Translations under genes and position numbers: made by a program
The notes under the pieces: model-generated
What the model was told of the DNA's origin: nothing
The model's database searches: none
The model's input: the letters and a program-made list of their open reading frames with translations, nothing else
Assembly: GCF_964199755.1 (NCBI RefSeq)
Contig: NC_133903.1
Location: 7,271,001 to 7,335,000, forward strand
Length of the DNA: 64,000 nucleotides
Origin: Larus michahellis
Taxonomy: Eukaryota; Chordata; Aves; Charadriiformes; Laridae
Direction of reading: 5' to 3'
Part shown: positions 10,030 to 22,900 of the stretch, one piece after another
How the letters are laid out: each line of letters begins with the position of its first letter
Numbering within the stretch: position 1 is the stretch's first letter

Positions 10030-10268
10030 AACAAACCTAGATACAAGGAAGAATTTTTTTATGCTGAGGGTGGTGAAGCACTGGCCCGGGTTGCCCAGAG
10101 AGATGGGAGAAGTCCCGACCCTTGATACTTTCCAGGTCAGGTTGGATGGGGCTCTGAGAAACCTGATCTAACTGGAGATGTCCCTGCTCATTGCAGGGGG
10201 GTTGGACCAGATGGCCTTTAAAGGTCCCTTCCAACCCAGACCATTCTATGGTTCTATGATTCTATGAA
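10030..10268 (+). mobile_element. CR1 LINE 3' fragment
   Basis: This is a 5'-truncated CR1 retrotransposon end in plus orientation. It contains the usual words of the avian CR1 tail: GAGGGTGGTGAAGCACTGG, GGTTGCCCAGAGAGATGGGA, AGGTTGGATGGGGCTCTGAG, then GGGGGGTTGGACCAGATGG. It ends in GGTTCTATGATTCTATGA, the short 8-bp-type tandem that terminates CR1. Differences from the other copies suggest moderate age. It is a non-autonomous relic. Confidence 0.92.
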
Positions 10269-10269
10269 C

Positions 10270-13000
10270 AGGTTCAGGTTATCAGCTGAGGTTTTGCCCG
10301 TTTCTGAATGAAGATGGACTTTATGGGCTCCAAAAATCCCTCCCTCCGACACACCAGGGAGCCTGCCAGGCGAGCCTAATTTCTGTAACTGTGAAACTTT
10401 TCACAGCATCTGTATGTTGCGTTAGTGATGCAACAGGATCAGGCCCAAAGCAAACAGGGTTCAGGACACAGGTGTAATTCTCTGTTGCTGCTCAACCAAG
10501 TGCAATGACGGAATTAGAAGCAGATGTCAAACAGAAAGGGCTTCAAACTCTTCCAAGCCGGTAAGCACACAGATCCCCTGAACTCCCTCAGCCTCCGGGC
10601 CGACCCAATTCAGACTTAAATATCTGCCGAAATCAAAACATGCAGAAATTTAAATGGAAAAACCTCGCCTGTGCAGTGTCTGCTGGATTTAATCACGGCT
10701 CTGTTAGACCAGTAAGTGCAGGAGACCTCCTGGGCTCCCTCTTTTTTTCCGACAACGGGCTACAGATGGGAAATGGCAGGATGGCCTTGAGAACTGAAGG
10801 AGTTTTGTATCGTGTGAGGATGAACCTTTGCACAGCGCATTTTCAAGTTCTTTCCAGCTCCTTTACACGAAGAAGCCTTCCCCATCAGCTGCAGTGGGGA
10901 AAAAAAAAATACAGCATTTCTCTTGGAACCATGTCCGTGCCAAAGCAGGCACTGAGCTGTGCGTCCCAGGACAGGCAGGACATCCCAGACCCACGCACAA
11001 TCACAGCATGGCTCCGTCAGTCCCCAGAGCAGTGGGATCATGAAATAAATGCTCCATTTTTGGCTCACAAGGTGTGTGACCAGCAGCAGGCAGGTAAAAA
11101 TCCTGTGTTGAGTTGGGACTCTACCAAATCCCCTACGTGTCCCTGCAGGAGAGGGGACCCAGCAGCGGCTCATCGGGGGTCCCGATGCCCCAGGGAGCGA
11201 GTGCTGGGATGGTGCTGCCTCCTGTGCCCGGGGGAGACGGGCAGGGATGCTTGGGCACAGGAGGTTTGCTAAAGCCATCCCAGGAACGATTTGCAGATCT
11301 GGGCATCTCTGCTGGGTTACATCCTCTTGCTGGAGAGCTGACACTCAGTACCTGACCCTCCTTAATTCCTCTACAATAAGAGATGGTTTGGGGGGAAAAA
11401 AATGCCTTTTGGGAACACTGAGGTTGGAAAAAAAATCCACAAATTCAGGTCACACTTGAGCAAATGCTTGTACAATTTTTTTGTGCACAACAAGCATTTT
11501 TTTACAAATTCAAACATCCCATTTTCGCCTTTTTAAAATGATATTTCCCCCTCTTTTTGTTTTGCAAACTACCAACACCTTTAAAAAGACGTTCAAAAGG
11601 GTTAAAACATTCTGTCTGACCACCCAAAAGATTTTCTCCCTCGTGTTTTTATTACGCTGAATAAAAAGAAAAACTTCTTTTGTTCAAATAAACTTGAAAC
11701 AATTCCTTCTCCTCCCCGCCTCCCCTCCGGTTTTTTTTGGTTTAGCCAGTGAGTGGAAAAATCAATTATTCGCACTCCTCCAGCCTGATAAAAAGCTTCA
11801 GGGCTCCACAAAGAGGCTCAAGGGAGTGCTCGCCTTGTACAGCAAATAAAACAGTCTCCGAATTTCCCGGCTCTCTGGCCTCCTCTCGTGTCACCCAAGA
11901 TTTTGTGCTGAGATGGGCGCCTCTGCAGCGCTGCAGAGGGTAAAGGAGTGTTGGAGCAAAGGCAGCCGGCATCCTCCCTGGTGGGACCTCGCTCCGGGGC
12001 TCAGCCCGCTCCCGGCAGCGGGTGACAGCCACCTCGAGGGACAGCACCAAGCGTTCACGGGGCCGGTGCCCACCACCCAGCCACAGCCACGCTGCACTCT
12101 CTCCTTGCAACGTCCAAACAGCCACATTGCCTTTGGAAATGAAAGGGGGAAGAATTGCCGGAGATAAATAATGCCATTTTTTACCAGCATAGCGACTCTC
12201 CTCTGAGACACATCACCACGCATCTTTTTGGTTCAAGCATCTTTCATTTGAAGAATGACTTTATGTCTAACTGCAGTGGAAGTCTTTTTTTTTAAGAACA
12301 GACTACAAATTAAAAGCAAATCAATATTAATTTCTGGAGTCTTAGTTACTGCCTCAAGCTGGCCACTGCATTTGCTTCAGCTCTATAAAAATCTGTTAGG
12401 AAAACAGTTGAGGAAGGAGAAGTGCCACTGAGGAGGGCTAGAAAATCTGTGACACAGGAATGCGACATGCAGCACCAATGCTGTGACAACTAATCTGGGT
12501 CATTTCCTCCTTGTAAGAGATTTCAAGGAAATGAAGACCAGGAATGCAAAAGGGTGAAGGTGGGGATCTCCGTGTTCCATCAAAACAAGCTCATTTCAGG
12601 TGAAACCTGGATGGCCTCTCCGCAGGGGCACCCAGGATGGAGCAGAAGCTTTTCCCTGACGGGAACGTCTGGGACTGGAATGGCAGAGCTGCCCACTAAT
12701 GAAACCTGTCCCCGACCTGGCGTTCAGGGGGACACAAAACATTTCTGAGCTGCTCCCCCACATGAACGTATGAAGTGCATCAACCCAAGAGCTCCGTGTG
12801 TGCCAGGCTGGCTGGCTCAGCAGACACAAGGAGCTCCGCATCTCCCCATGGTCATGGGCTGGGGCTGGGTGGGCAGAGGAGCTGCTGGGCTGCATCCTCC
12901 CCTCTCCGGACTGGTGGAGGATATCCCAGCAGATCCCAGTAGTTCAGGATTAACTCTCTCTGGATGAGTGGCCTCTGCTCCAGGCCCCACTCCCCATCGC
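10270..13000. other. Intergenic DNA between CR1 and the NHERF2 promoter
   Basis: There is no supported gene. A low-GC patch at about 11390-11770 has many A and T runs and holds a small inverted repeat, AAATGCTTGT (11462-11471) facing ACAAGCATTT (11490-11499). The remaining open frames lack splice signals and domains. Confidence 0.4.
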
Positions 13001-13149
13001 CTCCCCTTCACGGAGTGGTCCTTGCCCGTGTCCTGGAGAGCTGTGCTGCTGCCCCATGGATGTGCCTTGGCCTGGGTGCCCCTTCCCGGAGGGGAACGGG
13101 GATGGGAGGCCTGGCTGGCGGATGCAGGGGGGCACCCAGCTCAGGGGTT

Positions 13150-13980
13150 TTGTGCCGGCAGCGGTCCCCAGGCTGCCCTGGAGGGCGGTGGGCTCCGGCC
13201 AGCTGCCCGGGGGGACTGCCCTGGCCCGGTGGGCTCCGGGGCTGCTCTGTGCTGCACCGGAGGCGGGGGAGCACGGCAAGGGGAGCCATAGCGGAGTCCG
13301 CAGAGCTCCGATCCGTGAGTCCGGGAGGCCGCAATCAGCCGTCGGCCCCGGGGCTCCATCGGCTCTGTCCGCCCGGTGCCGGCGTCAGCCCCGGTATCGG
13401 TACTGGTGCCGGTGTCAGTCCCGGTGCCGGTGCCGGCTCCGCCCCCCCCGTCCCTCGGCCGTCCCCGTCCCCGTTCCGGGCTGCGGCTCCGCCCCGGCTC
13501 CGCCCGGCCCGTCCCATCCCAGTCCCCGTCCCCGCCCGCCGCGCTCCCGGCGCCGCGGGGCAGCGCGCAGCATGGCCGCTCCGCGCAGCGCCCCGGCCCC
13601 AGCCCCAGCGCCGGCCCCGGCCCGCCCCTCCGCGCCCCGCCGCTCCGCGCCCGCCCCGGGCCGCGCATAAAAGGGGCCCCGCGGCCGCCTGCCCCCGCCC
13701 GCCGCTCCGCTCCGCTCCGCCGCCCGCCGGGCGCCCCGGCCATGGCTAAGGACCAGCTGAAGCCGCGGCTGTGCCGCATGTTGAAGGGGGAGAGCGGCTA
13801 CGGCTTCCACCTGCACGGCGAGAAGGGCAAGAGCGGGCAGTTCATCCGCAAAGTGGAGCCCGGCTCGCCGGCCGAGGCGGCGGGGCTGCGGGCCGGGGAC
13901 CGCGTCGTCGAGGTGAACGGGCTCAACGTGGAGCAGGAGACGCACCACCAGGTGCGGGCGAGGGGTGGGAGGGGGGTGGG
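13150..13980. promoter_or_regulatory. CpG island at the NHERF2 promoter
   Basis: The sequence is very CG-dense from about 13150 through exon 1. A degenerate GGTGCC/GGTGTC hexamer tract lies at about 13375-13440 and GC boxes lie near 13440-13660. CATAAAAG at 13666-13673 is a TATA-like element 69 bases before the ATG and would place the start of transcription near 13695 with a short 5'UTR. Confidence 0.65.
13742..13951 (+). CDS. NHERF2: NHERF2 exon 1 (PDZ1, first part)
   Basis: This exon holds 70 codons from [13 protein letters not shown] to NVEQETHHQ, followed by donor CAG|GTGCGG, phase 0. It contains the [11 protein letters not shown] binding loop and the [20 protein letters not shown] core of PDZ1. 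Confidence 0.96.
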
Positions 13981-16900
13981 CTACCGGCCGCGGCACCCAT
14001 GGGCTGAGCACCCCGGCTCCGAGCCTCCCCGCTAGATTGGGTCTGCCCCGGCTCCAGCCTCCCCGAGGCTGGGGTTTGGATTTCTCCCAAAATATCTGTG
14101 CTGGAGCATCCTTGGTTTGGTCAATGCTGGTGGTCGGTGGGGTGGGATGGCTGCACCACCCAAAATCCTAGGCCTGGGCTGCAGGGGGACTTTGCATGCC
14201 CGGGACTCCAAGCTCCCGTGAGAATGGTTGCGTGGTGTGGTCTGTCTCGTTGCTGGGGAAAGGATGTTGTAATTGTGTAGAGGTGGGAAAGCCGAAGGTG
14301 TTTTGGCATGGGCAGGGCAGCAGTGCGTTATGCAATCTGTGGTGGAAAGGAATGGGGAGACCCGGGCTTTATTTCTGGCTCTGCTGTGTGTTTTCTCGGC
14401 CGCTTTGGGTGAGCTGCTCCTGCCTATGCAGCCTAGAGTGTATAAGGATGCCTTAAAATCTACTGATAAAGCTCTGCAGATGTTCAGCAGTTGGGCTGGC
14501 TGAAGTGAGATAGGGCTTGTAGGGAAATAATGGCTGTTATTAGACCACGGCTGTGACTGGGGGGGATCCAAGTGAGCTGTTTCTCAGCTCTGTAACAGAA
14601 GCCGCACGCTTCAGGCCATGTCATTTTCTGCTTATAACACTGAAACTCGTGTTTGTTAAACAGTTTAGTCCAAAAAACCAAGCAATAAGATTCCAGCTGC
14701 TCCTGTCCTGCTGGAGACACGGAGCCTGGCAGGGGCACAGTGCCGAATGTGCCCGTTTGCCTAATGGCTTGCGGGGCTCTGCAGGGCTTGGTGCTCTAGT
14801 AACTTAAAACATATGGCTGGTTCCCTGCTGCCAGCACTTTATTGGGGCAGAGCAGGGATGTGCCTCGTGTAGCTTGCGGACCCAGCAGTGTTTCGGGGGG
14901 TGTGGGCTCACAGGCAGGTGCGGATGCGCTCGTGCTCAAGGTGAGGCAGAACCTTCCAGGGCATCATGGCAAGCCAGGTAGCTCCAGTGAAACCTCATGG
15001 ACCCCTTTCTGTGGGCTTGGTGGGTTTTCGTTGCAAACTGAGCCTGTTTTGATGATCTGAGCCAGCTGTGTAAAAGTTACTGTTTGTCTCGAATGTGATT
15101 TCGAGACCCCTGAAGGAGGATCCACGTCTTGTATCTGGCTGGGCAGAAAGGAGGGCTGTGTTCCTGGAAGGAGCTGCGTTGTATTGGAAGCCATCAGAAC
15201 TCCCTGCTGAAACTGGGATGCTGGGGATGGGTGATAGCGGAGCTGAGGCAGCCAGCTGTGTCTTTGAAATGTGCGGGGGTTTTCCAGTAGGTCAAGTAAA
15301 ATGGGAGAAATTTTCCTGTCTTCCATTTTCTGCTGGTGGAGGCAGGATTCAGCCCTGGCACTCTGCAGAGCGGTGAAGGGGATGGAGTGTCCCATCTGGT
15401 GTGTCGTGGAGCTCACAGCCATGCTGTGTTCCTGCTGTGGTGGCATTAGTGGTGTGTGAGAAGGAGCAGCCCTGCCTCAGGACACCCTCTGGGGTCGCCC
15501 TTCCTCTCGCCTCAAAACAGGAGGAACCTTCTCCCCCCAGTAAAATACCCCGACCTTGAATAAGTAACGCTTCTCCATCTGCATCTGAAGCTGCGGTGGG
15601 ACGGGGCCCGCAGCAAACAAGGCCTTGCTGTTTGGGTGTAACTGTGTTTCGAGCTGAAGCTGGCGGCATTTGTGTCTTTGTTCTCTGTTTTTTCCTGGCC
15701 TTACCCAAGGAGCGAAGGCAGAACGTGTTCTCAGGGCGTTTCATGTCTTGGATGCAGAATGACATCCTGGCTCCTCGGTTCCTCACCCGGGCGGGCAGTG
15801 GGTGCGTGGGGCAGAGCAGTGGGCTCCTGCCCTCCCGTTGTGCCCAGAACAAGGAATGCCACCCAGTCCTTGGCTGGCAGCACAGGCAAAGGCATCTCTT
15901 TTAGAGCAGGAGGGATGAACTGAGCTGTTCCCGGTGGCACCATGAGTCTCCTTCCCAGGCAGCTGTTGTTTGGCAAGGGTGGAAGGGTCCGGGATGGCTC
16001 TGCTGGGCTGGTGCTGGGGCAGCCGGGGGTGAAAGTCTGTTTGGGTGGAGCTGCGGAAATCATGCGACTGGGACCGGTGCTAAGAAGGTCCCAAGGTGCC
16101 GGATGCACAGGGAGGCTGTGTCGTCTTCAGAAAAGCTGTGGACTGGAGGCTGTGACCATGGCTCGGAAACGGGTAGGGTGCTGGGCTCTGCCCGCGTCGG
16201 GCAGGACCTCGCCATGTGCCTGGCTGCTGCTTTGCCTTTCACCTCGCTGCTCTGTCCCCAGAGCGACTTGCTGCCCGGGAAAGTTGTCACAGAAAGCCCC
16301 TTCTGCTTGTCCCTGCTAATGGGGAGAGGGTGAGGGGCTGCTCTGTGCCCCCTCTCCATCCCTGCCTGCCTCAGCCCCCAGCACTCGCGGGGCTGGGGGG
16401 ACGCTTGCTCCATCACTGCTCTTGCCATGGCTTTTGGGGAGCTTGGCAGCGGGTTGAGTCCTAGCACTGCTTCCCGCTGGCCAGGGGGCAGCTCATCCGT
16501 TCTGCCATGCCATTGCTGTGCAGCACCATGGTGAGTCGAGGCGTTTCTATGGTCCCTCTGTTTCGTTGTCATCTCTGGGACCCTGCCAGTGACTAACTGT
16601 GCTGCCCTAATACCTGGAGAACCCAAACTGTGGGGTCTGGGGAACATCGCTGTGCAGGACCCAGCATGTTTCTCCTGCACGTTCCCCGCAGGCATTGCCC
16701 ATCTGCATCTCCCGCCACCGCTGCGTGTCGGCTGCCTGCTCCCAGGTCCCCTCCAGGAGAAGTGGCCTCGCACGGGCACTGCCTTGCCGGTATCGGTAGC
16801 CCCGTCTGATGCTGCTTGTAAATAGCTCTGAAAGGGAACAGATGGATTTTCTGGGGCTTGATGGAATAGCATCCTTCAGGCTGGTTATGGATGGGAGCCC

Positions 16901-19900
16901 TCGGCACGCTGCTGCCCAGTGCGGCGCATGGAGACCGAGGCTGCAGCCTGCAGTACATTAGTCGGTTCATGACAAGCAGCCTTGTCTGCAGTCTATAAAT
17001 TTCTTGTTGGTTGTTTTCTTTTTTTCTTTCATTTGCAGATACTGGCTCTGTTGACCTTGAATGGAGCTTGCAGGGGAGTAAATAAATGCTAGCTAATTGC
17101 GCGTTAGGCTCGTTTGTCGCTTATAACCTTGGCGGTTGCAGCGTGTCTGGCCAGTGTGACCTAGATCAGAGCAGGAGCACTGTGAGGAAGCCCAGAGCTG
17201 CTTCGGGGGCTTCCCAGGACGCCTGGGTCTGTGATCTTCAGGGCCACCCCATGACGGGGGATGGCTGCTGAGCACCATTGCCAGCGATACCGCCCCTCCT
17301 TGTCGGAATGAAGGCCTGTGCAGGCAGAAGGTGGCCCAGCAGAGCCAGCCTTCGGAGGCTGCTGGCAGGGTGTCTGGAGGTGGTTTCCCTTTACCTGTCT
17401 CCTGTGCGTGCCCTGGGTCTGCACCATTTCCATCACAGCCTGCCCTGGTGTGATTTACCCCCGCTGGGAGCTGGGATCGGCTCCTCCCGGCTCTCCACGC
17501 CGCGCGGACACCACAAGCTCCTTTCAGAGTCTCTGCCAGTCACCGAACCCTGGGAAGGAGCTGGGCAGTGGCAGGACAATGGTCCCCATTCAGCGCTGCC
17601 TGGAGCTGGATCCCAGCAGGGATGGGCCCATCTCCTGCTCCCAGCACTGGTTTCCCTTATCTCTGGTGGCCACTGGCACAGACCAGGGATGAATGCACAG
17701 ATCGGGTTGTTTCTTTCATAAATCTGACTGGGGCGTGTGGTAGCTGGTACACGGGAGTGGTGGGGAGCACCCAGCAAAGGCAGCCCAGCCACTGAGTGCA
17801 TGCATGGGTGCCTCCCTGTGCACCCTGCCTCTCCACCCTGCCCTGGGTATGGGGGAAGAAAGACCCCAGATCAAGGAAATGAGGGTGTATTAGACAGTTT
17901 GCTTGGTAGGACAGATTGTATTGTCCCTCAGAGGGGACAAAACCAGGCAGCAGGGTTTCCGGTGCTCGGGGGGCAATGAAGCAGCCGCTGTGAAAACTGC
18001 CATCTGAGCAGAGCGGGTGATCCCGGGTGGTCTGGGCAGAGCTGTCATGGGGGGCTGCAGGACATGGGGTGGAAAGAGCCATCACCATCATCACCTGGGG
18101 CTGCAGGCAACAGGCACGCCATCCTGGTGGTCCCCTAAAGTCACGCTGTGCTCCTCTCCCCCATCACCGATGGCTGGAAGTGACGGGAAACTTGCACCCT
18201 GCAGCAAGACCGAAGCTGCAGGAGAGTGTGGGGGAGCTGATGGTTTTGGGGTTTGGCTCCTGCCACCACTGAGAGCTCTCTGGGTTTCTGCTCAGTTGTT
18301 GTTCTCCTTTCCAGGTCGTGCAGCGCATCAAAGCTGTGGAGACGGAGACCCGCTTGCTCGTGGTGGACAAGGAGACGGACGAATACCTGTGCAGCCTGCG
18401 CCTGACGTGCACGGAGGAGATGGTGCACAGCGGGATCCTGCTGAACTCCAACATTTCGCCCACCAAGTCGGTGGGCAGCGACAACGGGGAAGTCTGGAAG
18501 CCGCAGCTGGATCTGAGCGGGGACAGCCTCCAGCGGCACTCGCACAGCTTCTCCTCGCACGGCAGCAGGAAGGTGAGGGCAGAGCCGGGTGGCGTGCGGG
18601 GGCTGCTGGGTGCGGAGGAGGAGGGGAGTGGGTGAAACCACCCTGGGAGCACCTCCCTCTGCGAGCACGGCTTGCTTCCCATCGGAGGAAAACCTGTACG
18701 TGGCTGTCGGACCCTGCTGTGTCCCGAAGCAGTGGGCGAGCTGCCCCTTGGCCTCATTGCTCTTGCTTGAAGCAACATCAGCTGCTGGGGGCTGTGCTGC
18801 TCTCTCCCCTCCTGTGCCCCTTGAGGGTCTCCGGAGCCCTGGGAGCTGCTGGTGGGGGATGATCAGCCCTGGGCATGGGTGACCCTGGCTGGGTCTCCCT
18901 CCCCCACGGGGACAGGCTGTGCAGACCAGGGACGTGGTGAAGCTGGAGCTCATGAATGAGTTTCTCTCCCCTCCATTATTTGCAGGAGGGAGGGAACATC
19001 TGGGGCGAATGTTTTCTCAGCTTTTTGCTTAAATAGGAAGGAAATTAGCTCTTTTTCAAGTGGCCTGGGTCTGGACTGTGATTCTGCAGTAAGTGCCTTT
19101 TATTGGTAAACTCCTTTCCAAAAAGGAAAGAATTTGGGGTGGAAAACGTCCAGTTTCCATGGCTGCCTCACTGCTGAGGCCGGGCTGGCGGAGACGGCGC
19201 AGCCTTGCGCTCGGCAGATAGCGGAGCTGGGTCCCGGCGCTGCCCTTGCTCGGGGCGTGGATGTGGCAGGAGCCGTGCGGGTGTTGCGTGGCTGAGCTGG
19301 TGACTCCGGCACCTCTCTGCAGCCGTCTGTCCCCTTCCCTGCTGTGTCCCCACCCTGCGACCCTCCTGTGGGTGCTGGTGTGTCCTACTGGGCAGGGAGC
19401 AGCGGTGCTCAATCACCTCCTCCAGCATGGAGCTGCCATGGATGCACTCCTCCTCCTCCTCCCTGGGGAGCTTGCAGGGGCTGCGGTGTCTGGTCAGCCT
19501 CTACCCCCTCGGAGGTGGGGTGGTCGCTGGATATTGGTCCCAAAATGGCTGTGGGGCTGCGGGGAAGACATAGGTGGGAAAGTTGGGAAGGCTTCGTGTC
19601 CTCAGGAGCTCCCACGGAGTAACAGCTGAAGAATTTCCCCAGAGCAGATAAGAGGTGATGCTGGTATGACGCGGGAGGCACGTGCATCTCCAGCGATAAG
19701 GACGGGGTCTCGTCTCCGGTCCTTCCTCCAGAGCTGTTTGGCATCTTGTAGAGGTTTTTCTGCCCTGGGAGGAACCCACCTTTTCTGGGGCTGGCAGGGG
19801 CAGGGTTGGAAGCGGTATTTTTTTTTTTTCTTTTTAACTTATTGCATGATTTGAAGCTGTTTGAAGGTCTGTGTGATGATGATGGGTACATTTCCCTTGG

Positions 19901-22900
19901 GGGTCAGTGCGGTAGGGGGGCTGGTCACCCCAGACACAACCGGTGGGAGAGGAGCCGTTCCTGGGAGGGGGTGGCTGGGCATGACCGGGGGCGGCTTTCC
20001 AAGCTGGGGATTTCCTATCCTGTCTCTGTTTCGTTTGCTGGGCGCAGTCCAACGGCGTGTGCTGACGGGAAGTCAGGCGAGGGGAACAGGACGGTCCTTT
20101 CCGGCCTTTGGGTTTCAGCTCCTCCGAGGAGAGGGTGGGACGGGGAGAGCCGGGCAGGGCTGGGGGGCAAAGGGGGAGAAGTGCCCGCACTTCCCCTCAG
20201 AGGGGCTTGGCTGGGGGCTTTGCCTGGGGCAGCCCGGCGGGGGCATCTGGGGAGTTGGGGCTGGTGTTCGGTGGAATCTGAGCTGGAACAGACTTTGGGG
20301 GCGATGCCCAGCACGTGAGGTGGGGGACGGGGGCTGCTGAGTGGGCAGAGCTGAGTGTGTTGGGTGTTTGCAGAGGCTCAGGTCAACGGCTGGTTTGCTC
20401 CTGCCTCCTCTGGGCGGCAGCTCTTTGAAGAGCTGGGCGCTGCAGGCTTTCCTGGCCAAAGTCACTTCTCTGTGGCGGGGCAGTGAGTGACCCTGCCGCA
20501 GGGTCACGGGTGGCCAGAGCAGCAGGACTCGCATCCCGCTCCTGTGCCTGGCAGTCCTGCGTGCTTCAAGGCGGTGATGCCTGCTCCAGGCTCTTGGTCT
20601 GGGTGATGCGGCTGTCCTCCCGGGTCTGCGGTGGTTGGAAGCTGGGGGAGCAATGGTGCACCTCAGTTCCTGCAGTGTCCCTCCATGGGGCAGCTCCAGC
20701 CTGACCCTAATCCTGCAGATCACTGGCACTGGGTCGTCCTAAATACATGGGCTATTCAGGAGATTTCTGTCCCCGCAGTGGGGCTGTGGCATCTGGGGTC
20801 CAGTTAGAGGCTTGTCCCCAACCAGATTTGGGGCTTTCGTGTAGCTTCCCTGCAGGCATTTAGTGAAGGAGGAGAAAAGGCTGCTCCCTGCAGGCCCCTG
20901 GCCCCAACCTGCCCCTGTGGGAACTGGTGCCGACGCTCCGGGCTGCTCCCGGGGAGCAGCATTTCATTTTTGAGCAGCATTTGTTTATGTAAAGGCTGCA
21001 GTTTTCCTTGATTTGAGGCCGGGTTGCTCAGCGCAGCCCGAAGCAACGAGCAACTGAAACAAAGAGGAGGGAAATCTGGCGCCTGGGGTGGCCGTAGGGG
21101 TGGGCAGCGGGGGGGCAATGCAGCAGGCAGGGTGGGCAAGAGGAATGACTCTCCCCCTCTCTTATTTTGCAAAAGGAGTGACTCCCCCTCCCCACCCCGG
21201 TGAGCCGCCTTGGGTGGGGAGGTCAACACGCACCCCCGGCAGAGACCTGGTGTCCAGGACCTTATGCTCCAGGAACCACGGTAATGCCATGAATAATGCA
21301 GCACGTATTTAAAATCAGGCTGCCTGCCCCGAGAGCAGGCCGGCAGGGCTGGCTGCCAGCGGCTGCGCCCGTCACAGCACTGCCATCCCCGGCGCCCTGG
21401 GGACTCATGTCCTGCGTGGCCGTGGTGACAACGGGCAGCAGGGTCTGCCTTGCCCTGTCCCACCCAGGTCTATGCCTGCCTGTGCTGAAGGCGTTTGCCT
21501 GCTTGCTGCCTGCCCCATGCTGTGTCCCCTGGGAGGGGACGCGGCAGGGCGTGTGTCCCCATGCCATCCACTTTCCTGTCCCAAACATGCCACCGGGCTG
21601 TTTTCTGTTTTTCCCTTGTGCTCTGGCACCCAACATCGAGTTCCCGGGGGTTTGGGAGGCAGCGGGCATGGCTGTGCTGGAGGGCAGGGGGTCTCGGCAT
21701 GGTGGGGGCTGCCCCGGGTGCGTTGGGTGCCTGGTGGTGAGCTGCTTTTATTGCTAAGGTGCCTTTGGGGACAGCGGTGCGAGCCGGCGGTGGCTGTTAA
21801 TTAAATGCCTGGCCTAAAAGCGTGTAAAAGGCTTTTGTGTTGTGGGGCCGGGCTGGTGCTGAGCGGCACTGCTGGGCACTTGCCTGGATGCTATTAGCCA
21901 TCCTGGAAGCGTTCGTGGCGCACGGGCAGTGTGGCCCAGGGGGCTGGTAGCTCCTGGATGATACCAGCAATCCTGGCGGTCGGTGTTCATGGTGCATGGG
22001 CAGCGTGGCGCCGGGGCTGGCAGCGGCTGCAGCTCGGCTGCCCCCTGCTCCTGCTGCATGGAGGGAGGGATGTGCTGTAACTGGACCCCCGTTACGGTCA
22101 CTCAGGCTTCCTGAGCCGCGTTAGCGGTGTCCTTGGGACTTGCTGCCTCACTGCTTTCTCCAGGTGTGTTTGTAGGAGAAACAAGAACAACAGTAAAGTC
22201 ACCGAGATGTGTTCGGGGTGATGCAATCCCCCTCCATCGCTGCCCCAGTCGCACCAAAGCGTGACTGCGGGGGGGTGGGTGTGCAAAGGGACCTTTGCAA
22301 CCAGCATTTATTTTTTTTGGAAAACAAACCTATGGCTTGCTTAGTAGCTCCTGGATTCAAGCAGCCTGTTGGGTCCAGATATTTTATTGGGGGGGGGGGG
22401 GGGAATTAGTGGCAGGTTGTTAATCAGCCCCTGCTCAGGGAGGGTGAGGGACGGTGTCGCCCCTAGAGTTGCTGCTGGCAAGAACCGAACAGCAGGAGAA
22501 CGGGTGTCCCTCCGCTGACACGGGGTTGTTTTTGCTGGCTCTTTGGTGTGACAGAGAGCAGCCGCTGAGCCTCCTGCGTGCCACCAGCCCATGCTTCAGA
22601 GGAGCTGGTGTGCCTGGGGACAGACGTTATTTTTCTGGAGGAGGATGGATGAGCGCCTGGGTGCCTTTTGGGACCCGCAGGTGTGGGGGGCCAGTGCTGA
22701 CATCGAGGTAGTAAATATTTACACTTCTGTTTGGGTCAGGAATAAGAACTTTTTCTGTTGCAAATAAAACTCCGCGTTGCAACATCTTCAGCCGCCAGCT
22801 TTCTGCCGGAGCGCTGGAAGGGGAGTAACACGGGACAGATGTTTTCGGAGAAGTTTGCCAACTCAGTTGAGGCCCAAAATTTAGGGCTTGTAGAATAACC

